Shown here: one piece after another, positions 20,525-30,322 of the stretch | Layout: each line of letters begins with the position of its first letter | Numbering within the stretch: the stretch's first letter is position 1 | Source of the DNA: Curtobacterium flaccumfaciens | GTDB taxonomy: Bacteria > Actinomycetota > Actinomycetes > Actinomycetales > Microbacteriaceae | Direction of reading: 5' to 3' | Assembly (NCBI GenBank): GCA_029689965.1 | Contig: CP121450.1 | Coordinates: 1,240,001 to 1,304,000 of the forward strand | Length of the DNA stretch: 64,000 nucleotides | Notes under the pieces: generated by a model | Told to the model about the DNA's origin: nothing | The model's database searches: none | Seen by the model: the letters and a program-made list of their open reading frames with translations, nothing else | Translations under genes and position numbers: made by a program

Positions 20525-21351
20525 CTACAGCTTCTTTGAAGTTCTCGGGTCTTGACCCCTATCTGCCAATAGTACGCGCTCAATGCGAACGCGTAGTCAA
20601 AACCCGGCCGGCCGTCGCGGAAGCCGTTACGAATGAGGTAGGAGTAAAGGAAGAACACAAGCGGCTTGAATGGGATTCGATCGAAGGCTCGCCCCTTTCG
20701 CGATCGATTATCGGCAATCTGTCTGCGCAGCTTCGGATGCATATTAAGGTATGCCTCCCAATCTGAATACCGGTTGTGTCGATCGAACCAGCTACTCACC
20801 GGGTCTCTATCGTCGTGATGTAGCGGCTCGTTGAGAATTCCGACCAGCTTTTGCGTCTGGGGCTGGTAGTGTCCCTCAACTTCTCGGATCCCAGGGGCTG
20901 CCAGGTCGTCGACCGTCGGAAACCTCGTTGCTTCCCGGTCGATAAGCGATCGTTTCGAGACCGTGTGCCCATGGCGAAGAAAGGCGCCTGCAAACCTGTA
21001 ACGAAGCGGGATGTCGTAAGCGCCTATGTCAGAGGAAGCTTCGAGACGAGGCATCATGGACCGGAGTTCCTCAATCAGCTCGCGTGAAGGGTACTCGTCT
21101 CCGTCCAGTAGAAGGACCCAGCGATTCCGCACTATTTCGTGGTCCAGACTCCACTGCTTCTTCTTTGGATATTGACCATTCCATTCGAAGTTGATCACCT
21201 CGGCGCCTAAGGCTTCGGCGATCGCTGCCGTCCGATCAGTGCTGTTTGAATCGACGACGACGATCTGATCGAAATCGACGAGGCGCTCCAGGACGCGAGC
21301 AATGCCGGTTTCCTCGTTCTTGGTGATGATGATGGCAGTCAGGGGCAGCAT
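20525..21351 (-). CDS. Family 2 glycosyltransferase, WaaE/KdtX-like
   Basis: GT-A enzyme with LTAIIITKNEETGIARVLERL, DQIVVVDSNSTDRT, the nearby NFEWNGQYPKKKQW and the DXD-type LLDGDEYPS. This set is typical of the WaaE/KdtX-like beta-1,4-glucosyltransferase subgroup. About 275 residues. A missing A near 20537 hides its true stop (TAG at 20525-20527), which makes it appear fused to the following transferase; I treat them as two genes. Confidence 0.85.
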
Positions 21352-21511
21352 CTTAACAAATCCTTGGGATCCGGTTGGCCAGTAACGTCCAGAGTGGTCG
21401 AATTAGTCGGAAGTGCTGCTCGAAAGAGCGAACCTGAAGGAAGTCTCCCCTGAAGTGACCTTGAGCCGGACTTGCGAGACTGTTGGACGGGGCTGCTTTG
21501 AGCGTCGATAT

Positions 21512-22091
21512 TCACCGAGCATTCCGCCCATCGAATCGGCTTCCTATAACAACCGCAGGCGTCCCGCTTACGATAGCGCCGGCAGGTACTCGCCCATTGA
21601 CGAGGGACATAGGGCTGACTACGGCAGATCGTTCGATCTTCGAACCTCCTAAAATCATGCAGCGTGATGTAATCCACGCGCCATCCTCGACTAGAATCGG
21701 TCGGGTCAGGAGGGCCATATCGCGCCGATGAGCATGGCTTCCGGTAGTCAGAAGAGTCTCCTGCGAGATAACCACGTCGTTTCCAACCTCAATGCGATCC
21801 TGATTATGAAACCATACGCCCTCGCCGATCCAGCAGTTGTCTCCGAAGCTGTAGCTTCCAGGGAAAACGAACTCTAGTCCGCGGTCGGAATACAACCTTG
21901 GATCCGATCTCAGCTCCGAAGCGGCGGAGGATCGCAACGCGGAGTGCGGAGGAAATCTGCCAGGGATTTGCGACGAAGAGGAGCTCGACGGCGCCCCACA
22001 AGTAGACCATCCATCGGGGGCGGTCCCAGGACTCGCCCTGCCCGGGGGCGGACGCAAGGGAGATCACGGGCGTGTCGTCATCGCTTGCCAT
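21512..22091 (-). CDS. WcaF-like sugar O-acetyltransferase (left-handed beta-helix)
   Basis: Hexapeptide-repeat acetyltransferase. N-terminal VELLFVANPWQISSALRVAILRRFGAEIG precedes the repeats NCWIGEGVWFHN, VGNDVVISQETLLTTGSHAH and VEDGAWITSRCMI, with the catalytic-type His in GSHAH. Very close in layout to WcaF of the colanic acid pathway. ATG 22091; frame break near 21860. First gene of the minus-strand group, divergent from the WcaI-like gene at 22230. Confidence 0.87.
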
Positions 22092-22229
22092 GGTGGTTGC
22101 TCCCCTCGGGCGGTGAGGGGCCCTCAACGCGTTCACATCCTAAGGTCGAGCTGTCGCCCTAGCTGGTTCACCTCACCGTGTGCAGGGAGGGACACGGAGG
22201 GTTTGACGAGCGACTGTTATGTTTTTCGG

Positions 22230-23497
22230 GTGGAGAGCGGCATCTCGGTCTTGTTGATCGGCATCAACTACACGCCCGAGAGCACGGGCATCGCTCCGTA
22301 CTCTGCGGGCCTCGCGCGGGAGCTGGTTCAGCGCGGCATACGAACGCGGGTGATCTCTTCGTTCCCGCATTACCCCCAGTGGGCGTTTCAGGATGGGCCC
22401 CCGCCTCGCTCGGCGGTTCGAACCGAGGACGGTGTGCGGGTGGTTCGCCGTCGTCACTGGCTTCCGTCGCGGCCGGGCGGTCTCCGGCGGGCAGTTTCGG
22501 AGCTGTCTTTTGGCATCGCCTCTCTGACAACACGATTCGGGCGGCCTGACGTGCTCGTGCTGGTGTCACCAGCTCTGCTCTCCACGGCGGTTGCGCTTGC
22601 GAAAGCTTCGGATCGGACGACGTCGACCAGTGGTCGTCTGGGTTCAGGACCTCTATACATTGGGCGTCCGGGAGCTTGGTGCTGAGAAGCTGGGGGTTGC
22701 CGAGCGCGGGATCGCTGCCGTCGAGCGTTGGGTCTTGCGTGCCGCGGACAGAGTGGTCGTCATTCATGAACGCTTCCGTGACACGGTCGTGGAGGAGATG
22801 GATGTTGACCCGCACGCGGTGGCGGTCGTTCGCAATTGGTCGCATCTTCAAGACGCTGAACCGGTGGATCGTCTGGCGGCGCGCAGGAAGTTCGGCTGGG
22901 GGAGGACGATTTCATTGTCCTCCATGCCGGCAACATGGGCGTGAAGCAGGGACTCGAGAATGTCGTTGATGCGGCGCGCTTGGCAAACGAGCGTCGCAGT
23001 AACGTCCGGTTCGTGCTCCTCGGCGACGGGAACCAGCGCGAGCGTCTGGCTCACCTCGCCTCGGGGCTACCGGCGCTGTCGATGATTGCGTCGCTGCCCG
23101 ACACGGAGTTCAGGCAGGCGCTCGAGGGTGCCGATGCGTTGCTCGTGAACGAGCGCAGCGGTGTCGCTGGGATGGCGGTACCGAGCAAGCTTACGTCCTA
23201 CTTCAGCACGGGACTACCGGTCATCGCTGCGACAGGCTCGGGCGGCGTGACCGAGAGCGAGGTGCTGATGGCCGAGGCTGGGCCTGTGGTCGCGGCAGGT
23301 GACCCCAAGGCGCTGCTGGATGCGGCGGAGGCGCTGGCGGCTGATCCTCAACGTGCTGCTGACTTCGGGGAGAACGGGCGCCGGTTCCGAGCAACGCGGC
23401 TCACGGCGCGGGCATCATTCGATACGTTTACTCAGTTACTCAGGGACCTGGCCGCGGGCCGGGAATCTCCGCCGCCAGGGAATCGGGAAACGTTTGA
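22230..23497 (+). CDS. WcaI-like glycosyltransferase
   Basis: GT4 enzyme starting [20 protein letters not shown] with FPHYPQW shortly after, the signature of WcaI-type transferases. Later [32 protein letters not shown] and the donor region. WcaI family members are predicted fucosyltransferases, and Gmd plus GDP-fucose synthase follow directly, so fucosyl transfer is a reasonable inference. GTG 22230 start. Frame breaks near 22608, 22903 and 23485; the stop TGA 23495-23497 overlaps the TTG of gmd. Confidence 0.88.
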
Positions 23498-24521
23498 CGA
23501 AGCGTGCGCTCATCACGGGCATCACAGGACAAGACGGGTCGTACCTCGCTGAGCTGCTGCTCCGCAAGGGGTACGAGGTCCACGGGGTGATCCGTCGAGC
23601 GTCGACCTTCAACACGTCTCGGATCAACCACCTGTACGTCGACCCGCACAACCCGGATGCCAAGCTTTTCCTGCACTACGGCGATCTCGGCGACGGAGCG
23701 CGGCTCGTCAGCCTGCTCGGCGAGCTGAAACCGGACGAGGTCTACAACCTGGCGGCGCAGTCGCACGTGCGTGTGTCGTTCGATGAACCGGAACACACCG
23801 GGACGTCACGGGCGTTGGCTCGATGCGCATGCTCGAGGCGGTACGGATGTCCGGCATCCACACGCGCTTCTACCAGGCGTCGTCCTCCGAGATGTTCGGA
23901 GCGAGCCCGCCGCCGCAGAATGAGGAGACGCCGTTCTGGCCGCGCTCCCCGTACGGGGCGGCGAAGGTCTACAGCTACTGGGTGACCCGGAACTACCGCG
24001 AGGCCTACGGCATGTTCGCGGTGAACGGCATCCTGTTCAACCACGAGTCGCCGCGGCGGGGTGAGACCTTCGTGACGCGCAAGATCACCCGTGCTGTTGC
24101 ACGCATCAAGGCTGGCCTCGAAGACCACGTCTACCTCGGGAACCTCGACTCCGTCCGGGACTGGGGGTACGCAGCCGAATACGTCGAGGGCATGTGGCGG
24201 ATGTTGCAGGCCGACGAGCCGGACGACTTCGTCCTGGCGACCGGCGGCGACTTCACGGTCAAGGACTTCCTGTCGACTGCGTTCTCGCACGCGGGCCTGA
24301 ACTGGGAAGACCACGTCCGGTTCGACGAGCGCTACCTGCGGCCGAGCGAGGTGGATGCCCTCGTGGGTGATGCTTCGAAGGCCAAGGAGAGGCTCGGCTG
24401 GGAAGCAACTGTCGATACAGCAGAACTCGCGCGGATCATGGTCGACGCTGACATCGAGGCGCTCGAGCACGAAGGGCGCCCCTGGATCGACACCGTCCGT
24501 CTCGAGAGCTGGGGTTCCTGA
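23494..24521 (+). CDS. gmd: GDP-mannose 4,6-dehydratase
   Basis: Converts GDP-D-mannose to GDP-4-keto-6-deoxymannose, first step to GDP-L-fucose. Rossmann motif [16 protein letters not shown], then [20 protein letters not shown], the YGAAK catalytic Tyr-Lys and [15 protein letters not shown], all diagnostic. One G missing at about 23800 splits it. TTG start overlaps the WcaI stop, and its own stop overlaps the ATG of the next gene by one base, so the block is translationally coupled. Repaired length 342 residues. Confidence 0.96.
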
Positions 24522-25492
24522 TGGCCACGACCGATTTCACTCCGGGTCCGATCGATCGGGCCGAGCGGGTCTACGTGGCCGGCCACCGAGGACTCGTCGG
24601 CTCTGCCGTATGGCGGAAACTGGAAGCCGAGGGCTTCGAGGACCTCGTGGGGCGGACCTCGTCCGAGCTGGACCTGAAGAACCGTGCCGCGGTGTTCGAG
24701 TTCTTCGCCGAGCAGACGCCCAAGCACGTCGTGCTCGCCGCCGCGAAGGTCGGCGGCATCATGGCGAACAACACCTACCCGCACGACTTCCTCAGTGAGA
24801 ACCTGCAGATCCAGGTCAACGTGATGGATGCTGCCGTCGAGCACGGGGTCGAGCGTCTCGTTTTCCTCGGCTCATCGTGCATCTACCCGAAGCTGGCCGA
24901 GCAACCGATCCACGAGGACGCTCTGCTCACGGGCCACCTCGAACCAACGAACGACGCGTACGCGATTGCGAAGATCGCCGGCATCCTCCAGGTGCAGGCC
25001 GTTCGCCGCCAATTCGGGCGCCCGTGGATCTCTGCGATGCCAACGAACCTCTACGGCCCCGGGGACAACTTCTCGCCGACGGGTTCGCACGTGCTGCCCG
25101 CGCTCATCCGCCGGTACGACGAGGCTGTGCAGTCCGGAGCGGAGCGGGTGGAGAACTGGGGAACTGGAAGTCCCCGTCGGGAGTTCTTGCACGTCGACGA
25201 CATGGCCGCGGCGGTCTTCCACCTGATGGAGCACTACGACGGGCCGGAGCAGGTCAACGTCGGCACCGGTTCGGACGTGACCATCAAGGAGATCGCCGAG
25301 ACCATCGCGAAGATCGTCGGGTTCGACGGCGAGACGGTCTGGGACATCTCGAAGCCGGACGGGACGCCGCAGAAGCTGCTCGACGTCTCGAAGTTGGCAG
25401 CCGAGGGCTGGACCTCGCAGATCGGTCTCGAAGAGGGTCTGCGGAGCACCATCGACTGGTATCGCGAACACGCGGACACCATCCGCCAGTGA
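24521..25492 (+). CDS. fcl: GDP-L-fucose synthase
   Basis: Epimerase-reductase that completes GDP-L-fucose from the Gmd product using NADPH. Shows VYVAGHRGLVGSAVWRKL, AAAKVGGIMANN, LGSSCIYPK, the YAIAKIAG catalytic Tyr-Lys block, MPTNLYGPGDNF and RREFLHVDDMA. The frame is intact at 323 residues. Overlaps gmd by one base. With gmd and the WcaI-like gene it implies fucose in the exported polymer. Confidence 0.97.
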   Translation: MATTDFTPGPIDRAERVYVAGHRGLVGSAVWRKLEAEGFEDLVGRTSSELDLKNRAAVFEFFAEQTPKHVVLAAAKVGGIMANNTYPHDFLSENLQIQVNVMDAAVEHGVERLVFLGSSCIYPKLAEQPIHEDALLTGHLEPTNDAYAIAKIAGILQVQAVRRQFGRPWISAMPTNLYGPGDNFSPTGSHVLPALIRRYDEAVQSGAERVENWGTGSPRREFLHVDDMAAAVFHLMEHYDGPEQVNVGTGSDVTIKEIAETIAKIVGFDGETVWDISKPDGTPQKLLDVSKLAAEGWTSQIGLEEGLRSTIDWYREHADTIRQ

Positions 25493-25526
25493 CATGAATC
25501 GGACATGAGGAACCGTAGGATTGCCC

Positions 25527-27348
25527 ATGTCCGACCTGCCCGAGTCGCGACGCACTGCATTACGCCGGGGGTAGCACGTCCTCGGGTCGTTCTGTGGGTC
25601 GTCCTCGCTCTTGTTCTGCTCTTGATCCTCGCCGTCGCCTGGGTGGGGGTGCGAGCGCTGCTCGCGAAGGGACACCTCGAGCGCGCTGTCGGTGACGTGG
25701 ACACGCTGCGGTCGCAGCTTCACCGACGGTGACTCGGCGGCTGCTCAGAAGACGGCGAAGCGACTCGAGGGTGAAGCCGGTGCGGCACGGTCGCTCACCG
25801 GTGATCCGGTCTGGGGCGCGGCGCAGTACACGCCGTTCTTCGGGACGAACCTGCGCGCGGTGCGCCAGGTGTCCGTGGTCGTCGACGACGTCGCGCAGAA
25901 CGCGGTGAGCCCCGTCGCCGGGGTCGTTGGCGAACTCGGGTCGGATTCGTTCGCACCGAAGAACGGCAAGATCGACCTGCAGCCGATCGAAGACGCGCAG
26001 CCGGCGGTCGCGAAGGCGACGACGACATTGGCGAAGGGTTATCGCGACGCCGAGGCGATCGACACGAGCGGGACGCTCTCGCCGGTCACGACCGCCGTAG
26101 GGCAACTGCGGAACGCGTTGCAGACGGCGTCGACCCAGGCCAACGGGGCGAACCGCATCGTGCAGCTGGCGCCGGCCATGCTCGGTCATGACGGCGACCG
26201 GAACTACCTGCTGTTGTTCCAGAACAACGCCGAGTTGCGCGCAGGTGGGGGATCCCCGGATCGGTGGCGCTCCTCCAGGCCCGTGACGGGGCCATCGCTC
26301 TGCAGAACCAAGCCGCCGGCGGGTCGTTCGGGCCGTACGACGAACCGGTCCTGCCGCTGTCGGCGGACACGACGGGCCTGTACGGCAAGATCACCGGCGA
26401 GTACATGCAGGACGTCACGCTCACGCCTCGGTTCGACGTGTCAGCGAAGCTGGCACAGGCGATGTGGAAGCAGAAGTTCAACCAGCAGGTCGACGGCGTG
26501 GTCGCGATGGACCCGGTCACCCTCAGCTACATCCTGAAGGCGACCGGACCGGTCCAGCTGCCGACCGGCGACACCCTGACGTCCGACAACGCGGTGAAGC
26601 TGCTGCTCAGCGACGTCTACGCGAAGTACCCGGACCCGAACATGCAGGACGCGTTCTTCGCCGCGGCGGCGAGCTCGGTGTTCGAGAAGATCTCCACCGG
26701 CGGGTTCGACACGAAGAAGTTCGTCGCCGCACTCACGCAGGGCTCTGATGAGGGGCGGCTGCGCCTGTGGAGCGCGACGAAGGGCGAGCAGACCCGGATC
26801 AGTGGCACGGCGGTGGCGGGAGAGCTCCCGACCGTCTCGAAGGCGGCGCGGCAGTTCGGCGTGTACCTCAACGACGGCACCGGCTCCAAGATGGACTACT
26901 ACCTCGACAAGACCGTGTCCGTCGGCAGCTCCGTCTGCCGCAAGGACGGCAGACCGACGTCCGTCGTCGAGGTGACCCTGAAGAACACCGCCCGGCCGAC
27001 GCGGCCACGAGCCTGCCCGAGTACGTCACCGGCGGAGGTGCCTTCGGCACGGAGCCGGGCAAGATCAAGACGCTCATCGCGGTGTACGCGCCGGAGAACG
27101 CGATCTACCTCGGAGCTACACAGGACGGCAAGCAGGCAGCGCTGCAGACGGCGACCGATGGTGGGCACCCCGTCGCGCAGCTGCAGACGATGCTCGCTCC
27201 CGGCCAGAGCGTGACGTTCCGCGTGGCGTTCCTCGGCCAGGCGAAGTACGCCAAGGCGGCCGTGCAGGCGCTGTCGACGCCGGGCGTCGAGCAGGCCGAG
27301 GCGAAGCCACTGTCGTTCGACTGCTCCGAACCGATTCACGCCGGTTGA
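25527..27348 (+). CDS. DUF4012 domain-containing membrane-anchored protein
   Basis: Large extracytoplasmic protein with a single N-terminal transmembrane helix (VVLWVVLALVLLLILAVAWVGV) and a DUF4012 body: NYLLLFQNNAELRAGGG, SVALLQARDGAI, VAMDPVTLSYILKATGPVQLPTG, KLLLSDVYAKYPD. This family commonly ends actinobacterial exopolysaccharide loci; its function is unknown. Two starts are possible, ATG 25505 (no extra break) or ATG 25527 (MSDLPESRRTALRRG, one break in the GGGGG run); I prefer the second for its natural composition. Further breaks near 25729, 26250 and 26990. Follows fcl by 34 bases. Confidence 0.85.
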
Positions 27349-27822
27349 CGGCAGCTCGCCACGGCGTTTCGGTCGGCCGTGGGCCACGACCCGTGCGCGA
27401 ACCATAGGGCACCGAGCCATGGCCGAACGTGAGTCGCGACCGTGTTCCTCCTCAAAACGCGGCTGAACGGCCCCCAGAACGGGGCACAACAGAACGCTCC
27501 TTGTCGCGGGGACAGGTGGGTCGCAGAACGTTTGGGCCGCTGTCATCCCGTCCGCTGTAGCGGTTTGACCAGGGCTTTTCGAGCGCCGAGTCGGCCCGAA
27601 CCGTGGTGCGCTCCCGGACTCGACCATCCGATCCGCGCACTTGCACGCTCAAGTTCACCCGATTGTTGCGTAAGGCGTGGCAACACGCTGAGAACTTCCG
27701 ATAGATTGAGCGAACTTCGTCAATTGCACCCGCTATGACCTGGCCGGGGCAGGGGATCAGGCGAAGCAGCGGGCTCTGGGTGTCAGGGTCTGAAGGATCA
27801 GATCAGTAGGGGAAACCACTCC
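27349..27822. other. Long intergenic leader of the LAxTG protein gene
   Basis: 474 bases without a supported gene, less GC-rich than the flanks. It contains three CAGAACG words (about 27475, 27492 and 27524) and an inverted repeat TGTTGC-n10-GCAACA at 27664-27685 that could be an operator. GTAGGGGAAACC just before ATG 27823 provides the ribosome site. Length and composition suggest a regulated promoter or structured leader. Confidence 0.4.
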
Positions 27823-28377
27823 ATGAAGAAGCTCATTGCTGCGATCGTGCTGGCTGGCGCCGCACTGATCGCCACGCCGGCCGCTGCCAACGCCGCCGGT
27901 TACACGCCCGACTCGAACGTCTCCGTCTCCGGCAGCTACACCGCTGGCGGCACCGCCGTCGTGAACTTCAGCGAGGGTGCGTTCCAGGACAACGAGACCG
28001 TCAACGTCCAGGTGACGGGCGCCGGTGCGGTCACGCTCGGCGCGCTGCCGACCACGACCGTCTCGAAGGCCTACACCGCCTCGTCGGACGGCTCGCTCGC
28101 CGTGACCGTCACGTTCCCGCAGGGAGCCTCGGGCACCTACAGCCTCACCGCCACCGGTGCGACCTCGGGCGTCGTCGGCTACGCGTCCTTCACCGTCGCG
28201 CCGGCTGACGCCACCGCGGTCGCGGCCGCCAACGGCTCCGGCACCGACGGCACCCTTGCCTTCACCGGTTCGACGGTGTCCGCGCTCGCTCTCTGGGTGG
28301 CCGGCGGCGCTGTCGTCCTCGGCGGTGGCCTGCTCCTGGTCCGCGGTTCGGTCCGTCGCCAGCGCGAGACCGTCTGA
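27823..28377 (+). CDS. Secreted LAxTG cell-wall-anchored small surface protein
   Basis: 184 residues. Sec signal peptide MKKLIAAIVLAGAALIATPAAANA, then about 115 residues of Thr/Ser/Gly/Val-rich beta sequence resembling one Ig-like domain, then LAFTG (145-149), a hydrophobic segment and RRQRE tail: a complete sortase E-type sorting signal. The frame is intact. It has its own long leader and terminator, so it is a separate unit from the EPS locus. No sortase is in the window. Probably an abundant wall protein; role unknown. Confidence 0.88.
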   Translation: MKKLIAAIVLAGAALIATPAAANAAGYTPDSNVSVSGSYTAGGTAVVNFSEGAFQDNETVNVQVTGAGAVTLGALPTTTVSKAYTASSDGSLAVTVTFPQGASGTYSLTATGATSGVVGYASFTVAPADATAVAAANGSGTDGTLAFTGSTVSALALWVAGGAVVLGGGLLLVRGSVRRQRETV

Positions 28378-28393
28378 CCCACGACACGCTGAA

Positions 28394-28427
28394 CGAAGCC
28401 CCGGAGCCTCCCGCTCCGGGGGCTTCG
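28394..28427 (+). terminator. Rho-independent-type hairpin after the surface protein gene
   Basis: CGAAGCCCCGGAGC pairs with GCTCCGGGGGCTTCG (one bulged G) around CTCCC, 16 bases after the stop. Strong GC hairpin followed by TCG-rich sequence. Confidence 0.8.
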
Positions 28428-28597
28428 TCGTGCTCGACGGTCCGGCTCGTACGAGTACGACGAGCGAGTACCTGCGAGGTACACCTCGCTCGTGCTGTGG
28501 GTTCGAGGCATGATCCAGACGGTACGAGGCCGTGCGTGCGAGGCGGGAGTTCCTCGACGTGGTCCTGCGGTGACCCGCACCTCCCTTGCGCGATCCC

Positions 28598-29447
28598 TCA
28601 GCGGCTGCGGTGTCGCGCAGCCCACCCGAGGGCCACGACGGCGATCAACGCGCCGACGGCGGCCCCGCTCGTGTTCGCCAGCACGTCGTCGAACGACGCG
28701 AACCGCGCCGGCAGGAAGAGCGCCTGCCCGGTCTCGATCACGCCGCTCGCGACGAAGCCCGTGAGCGCGCCGACCCACCACCGTCGAGCGCCGAGACGCA
28801 GGACCACGAGCAGCCCCAGCGGCAGGAAGAACGCCACGTTCGCCGTGAACTCGAGCGCGCCGTACCCGAACCAGGCCGGTGTCCCGAGCTCGTGTGCCAG
28901 GTCGAGCCCGCGCAGGATCCCGGGTGCAGGCGGGCGTCGACGGGGAGCCCGCGAACCCCACGAGCAGCACCCCGACCCCGTAGACGCCGAGAACCCAGGA
29001 GGCAAGCCGGCGGGTCACGGGCGTGGCCGAAGCGGTCCTCGACCGCCACGCAGCGAGTACCAGCCGCCCGAGGAGCAGGCCGACCGCGGACGCCAGCGAG
29101 AGTGAGACCCACGTCGCTCCGGGCGTCGAGCTCCGCGCGCCGGCGACCCCCACCAGGATCGCCGAACCGGCCGTGGCCCAGCCGGTCGCGCTCGTCGCCG
29201 ACGTCGGGATGGCTGCGGCGACGAGCGCGGGCAGCAGGGCGGTCGCTGCCGTCACCGCCATCGCGCTGACGAATCCGTCCTCGACGGACAGGAGGCCGTG
29301 CCCGGCTCCGCGGAGCCCCGTCACGACGGCGCGGAACGCGTCCACTGCGCCGGTCGCCACCCCGGGAAGCGACGCGAGGGCGATCGCCGCGACGATCCCG
29401 GCGGCAAGCACGGACCGCGCGAGCGCGGTCCGTGCTTGCAAGGTCAT
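28598..29447 (-). CDS. VanZ-family membrane protein
   Basis: Polytopic membrane protein with an extra N-terminal block of about five helices and a C-terminal VanZ-like domain (FTANVAFFLPLGLLVVLRL; ASGVIETGQALFLPARFASFDDVLANTSGAAVG). The latter ends with the conserved Asp-Asn-Gly/Ala pattern of VanZ. A frame break near 28925 joins the two halves; it is possible, though less likely, that they are two genes. ATG 29447 is followed directly by a perfect inverted repeat inside the coding sequence. VanZ-like proteins are linked to teicoplanin resistance in some hosts, but most are of unknown role. Confidence 0.75.
29404..29439. repeat. Perfect 16-bp-stem hairpin at the start of the VanZ-like gene
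   Basis: GCAAGCACGGACCGCG pairs exactly with CGCGGTCCGTGCTTGC around a 4-base loop. In the minus-strand message it begins about five bases after the ATG at 29447, within codons 3-15. Confidence 0.8.
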
Positions 29448-29534
29448 GTCGGCAGACCCTAGCGTGCGCGCTCTGCGTAGCTGGCCAGCGTTGCGGGGCA
29501 TCCTGCGCGCACCGGTGCGGCCGCCGTAGCCGCC

Positions 29535-30274
29535 CTACGCGACCGGCTCGATCAGCTGCGGTCCGTCGTTCTTGACGCTGTTCACGGTGCGCGCGACCTC
29601 GTACTGCTCGAGGCCCGCAGCGACCGTCGACGACTCGTGGTCGAGCAGCGCGAGGAGATCGTCCGTGCGGAGCCCGCCGCGGTCGCCGTTCAGCCAGTCG
29701 TCGTAGCCGTCCGGCGTGAGGAACGCCGGCATCCGGTCGTGCACCTCACCTGGAGCCACATGGGCGTCCAGAGTGATGATCGCCAGCGAGAGACGCCATT
29801 TGTCGGGGTCGCCCTCGGGCTTCGTCGGGTCGGGCCAGGCGCTCACCACGCCCGCCATCGCCAGCGCACCACCGGGCTCGTGGACGAAGTGGGGTTCCTT
29901 GCCGTCCTCGCGCACCACCCATTCGTAGTAGCCCTGCGCCGGCACGATGCACCTGTTCGTGGCGAACGCCCGCTTGAACATGCCGCTCGTCGCGACCGTC
30001 TCGATGCGGGCGTTGATCGGCTTCGGGCGCTGTTTCTGGAAGTCCTTCGCCCAGCTCGGCACGAAGCCCCAGCTGATCCGTGGAAGTTCGCGCTGGCCGT
30101 GCCGCTGCCGGACGGCGAACACGGGATCGGTCGGGCGACGTTCCAGCTCGGGACGAGGCCGGTGCCGACCACGCCCGTGTCCTCGTCGACGTGCTCGGTG
30201 CGATCGGCGAGCTCACCGATCAGTTCCGGCAGCAGATCGGCCGTGGTGTCGGAGACGACGAACCTTCCACACGT
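29535..30274 (-). CDS. SRAP-domain protein (YedK/HMCES type)
   Basis: SOS-response-associated peptidase family; crosslinks to abasic sites in single-stranded DNA through its N-terminal Cys2 and protects them. The family pattern C-G-R-F at the start, WGFVPSWAKD, NARIETV, CIVPAQGYYEW (catalytic Glu) and the GEVHDRMPAFL block (catalytic His) are present. A C is missing near 30118. The expected initiation codon before TGT-GGA-AGG reads ACG at 30274-30272; either an unusual start, a lost GT pair giving GTG, or a base error. Repaired length about 246 residues. Confidence 0.9.
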
Positions 30275-30322
30275 GCGCCCAGTGTGCCCGGCACCGCCGA
30301 CACCCGCGCTGTCGCCGTGTCG

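Noticed and set aside
20092..21351. Apparent fusion of a GT2 and a GT4 glycosyltransferase
   Set aside because: Adding one A near 20537 gives a normal GT2 stop (TAG 20525-20527) and the GT4 starts at its own ATG 20511.
21352..21511. Short ORF between the GT2 and WcaF-like genes
   Set aside because: Reads only as low-quality sequence overlapping the acetyltransferase end; no motif or start site supports it.
27442..27738. A 98-codon ORF in the leader of the LAxTG gene
   Set aside because: No ribosome site, mixed composition rich in Arg, Pro and Cys, and it stops before the promoter-proximal region; more likely non-coding leader.
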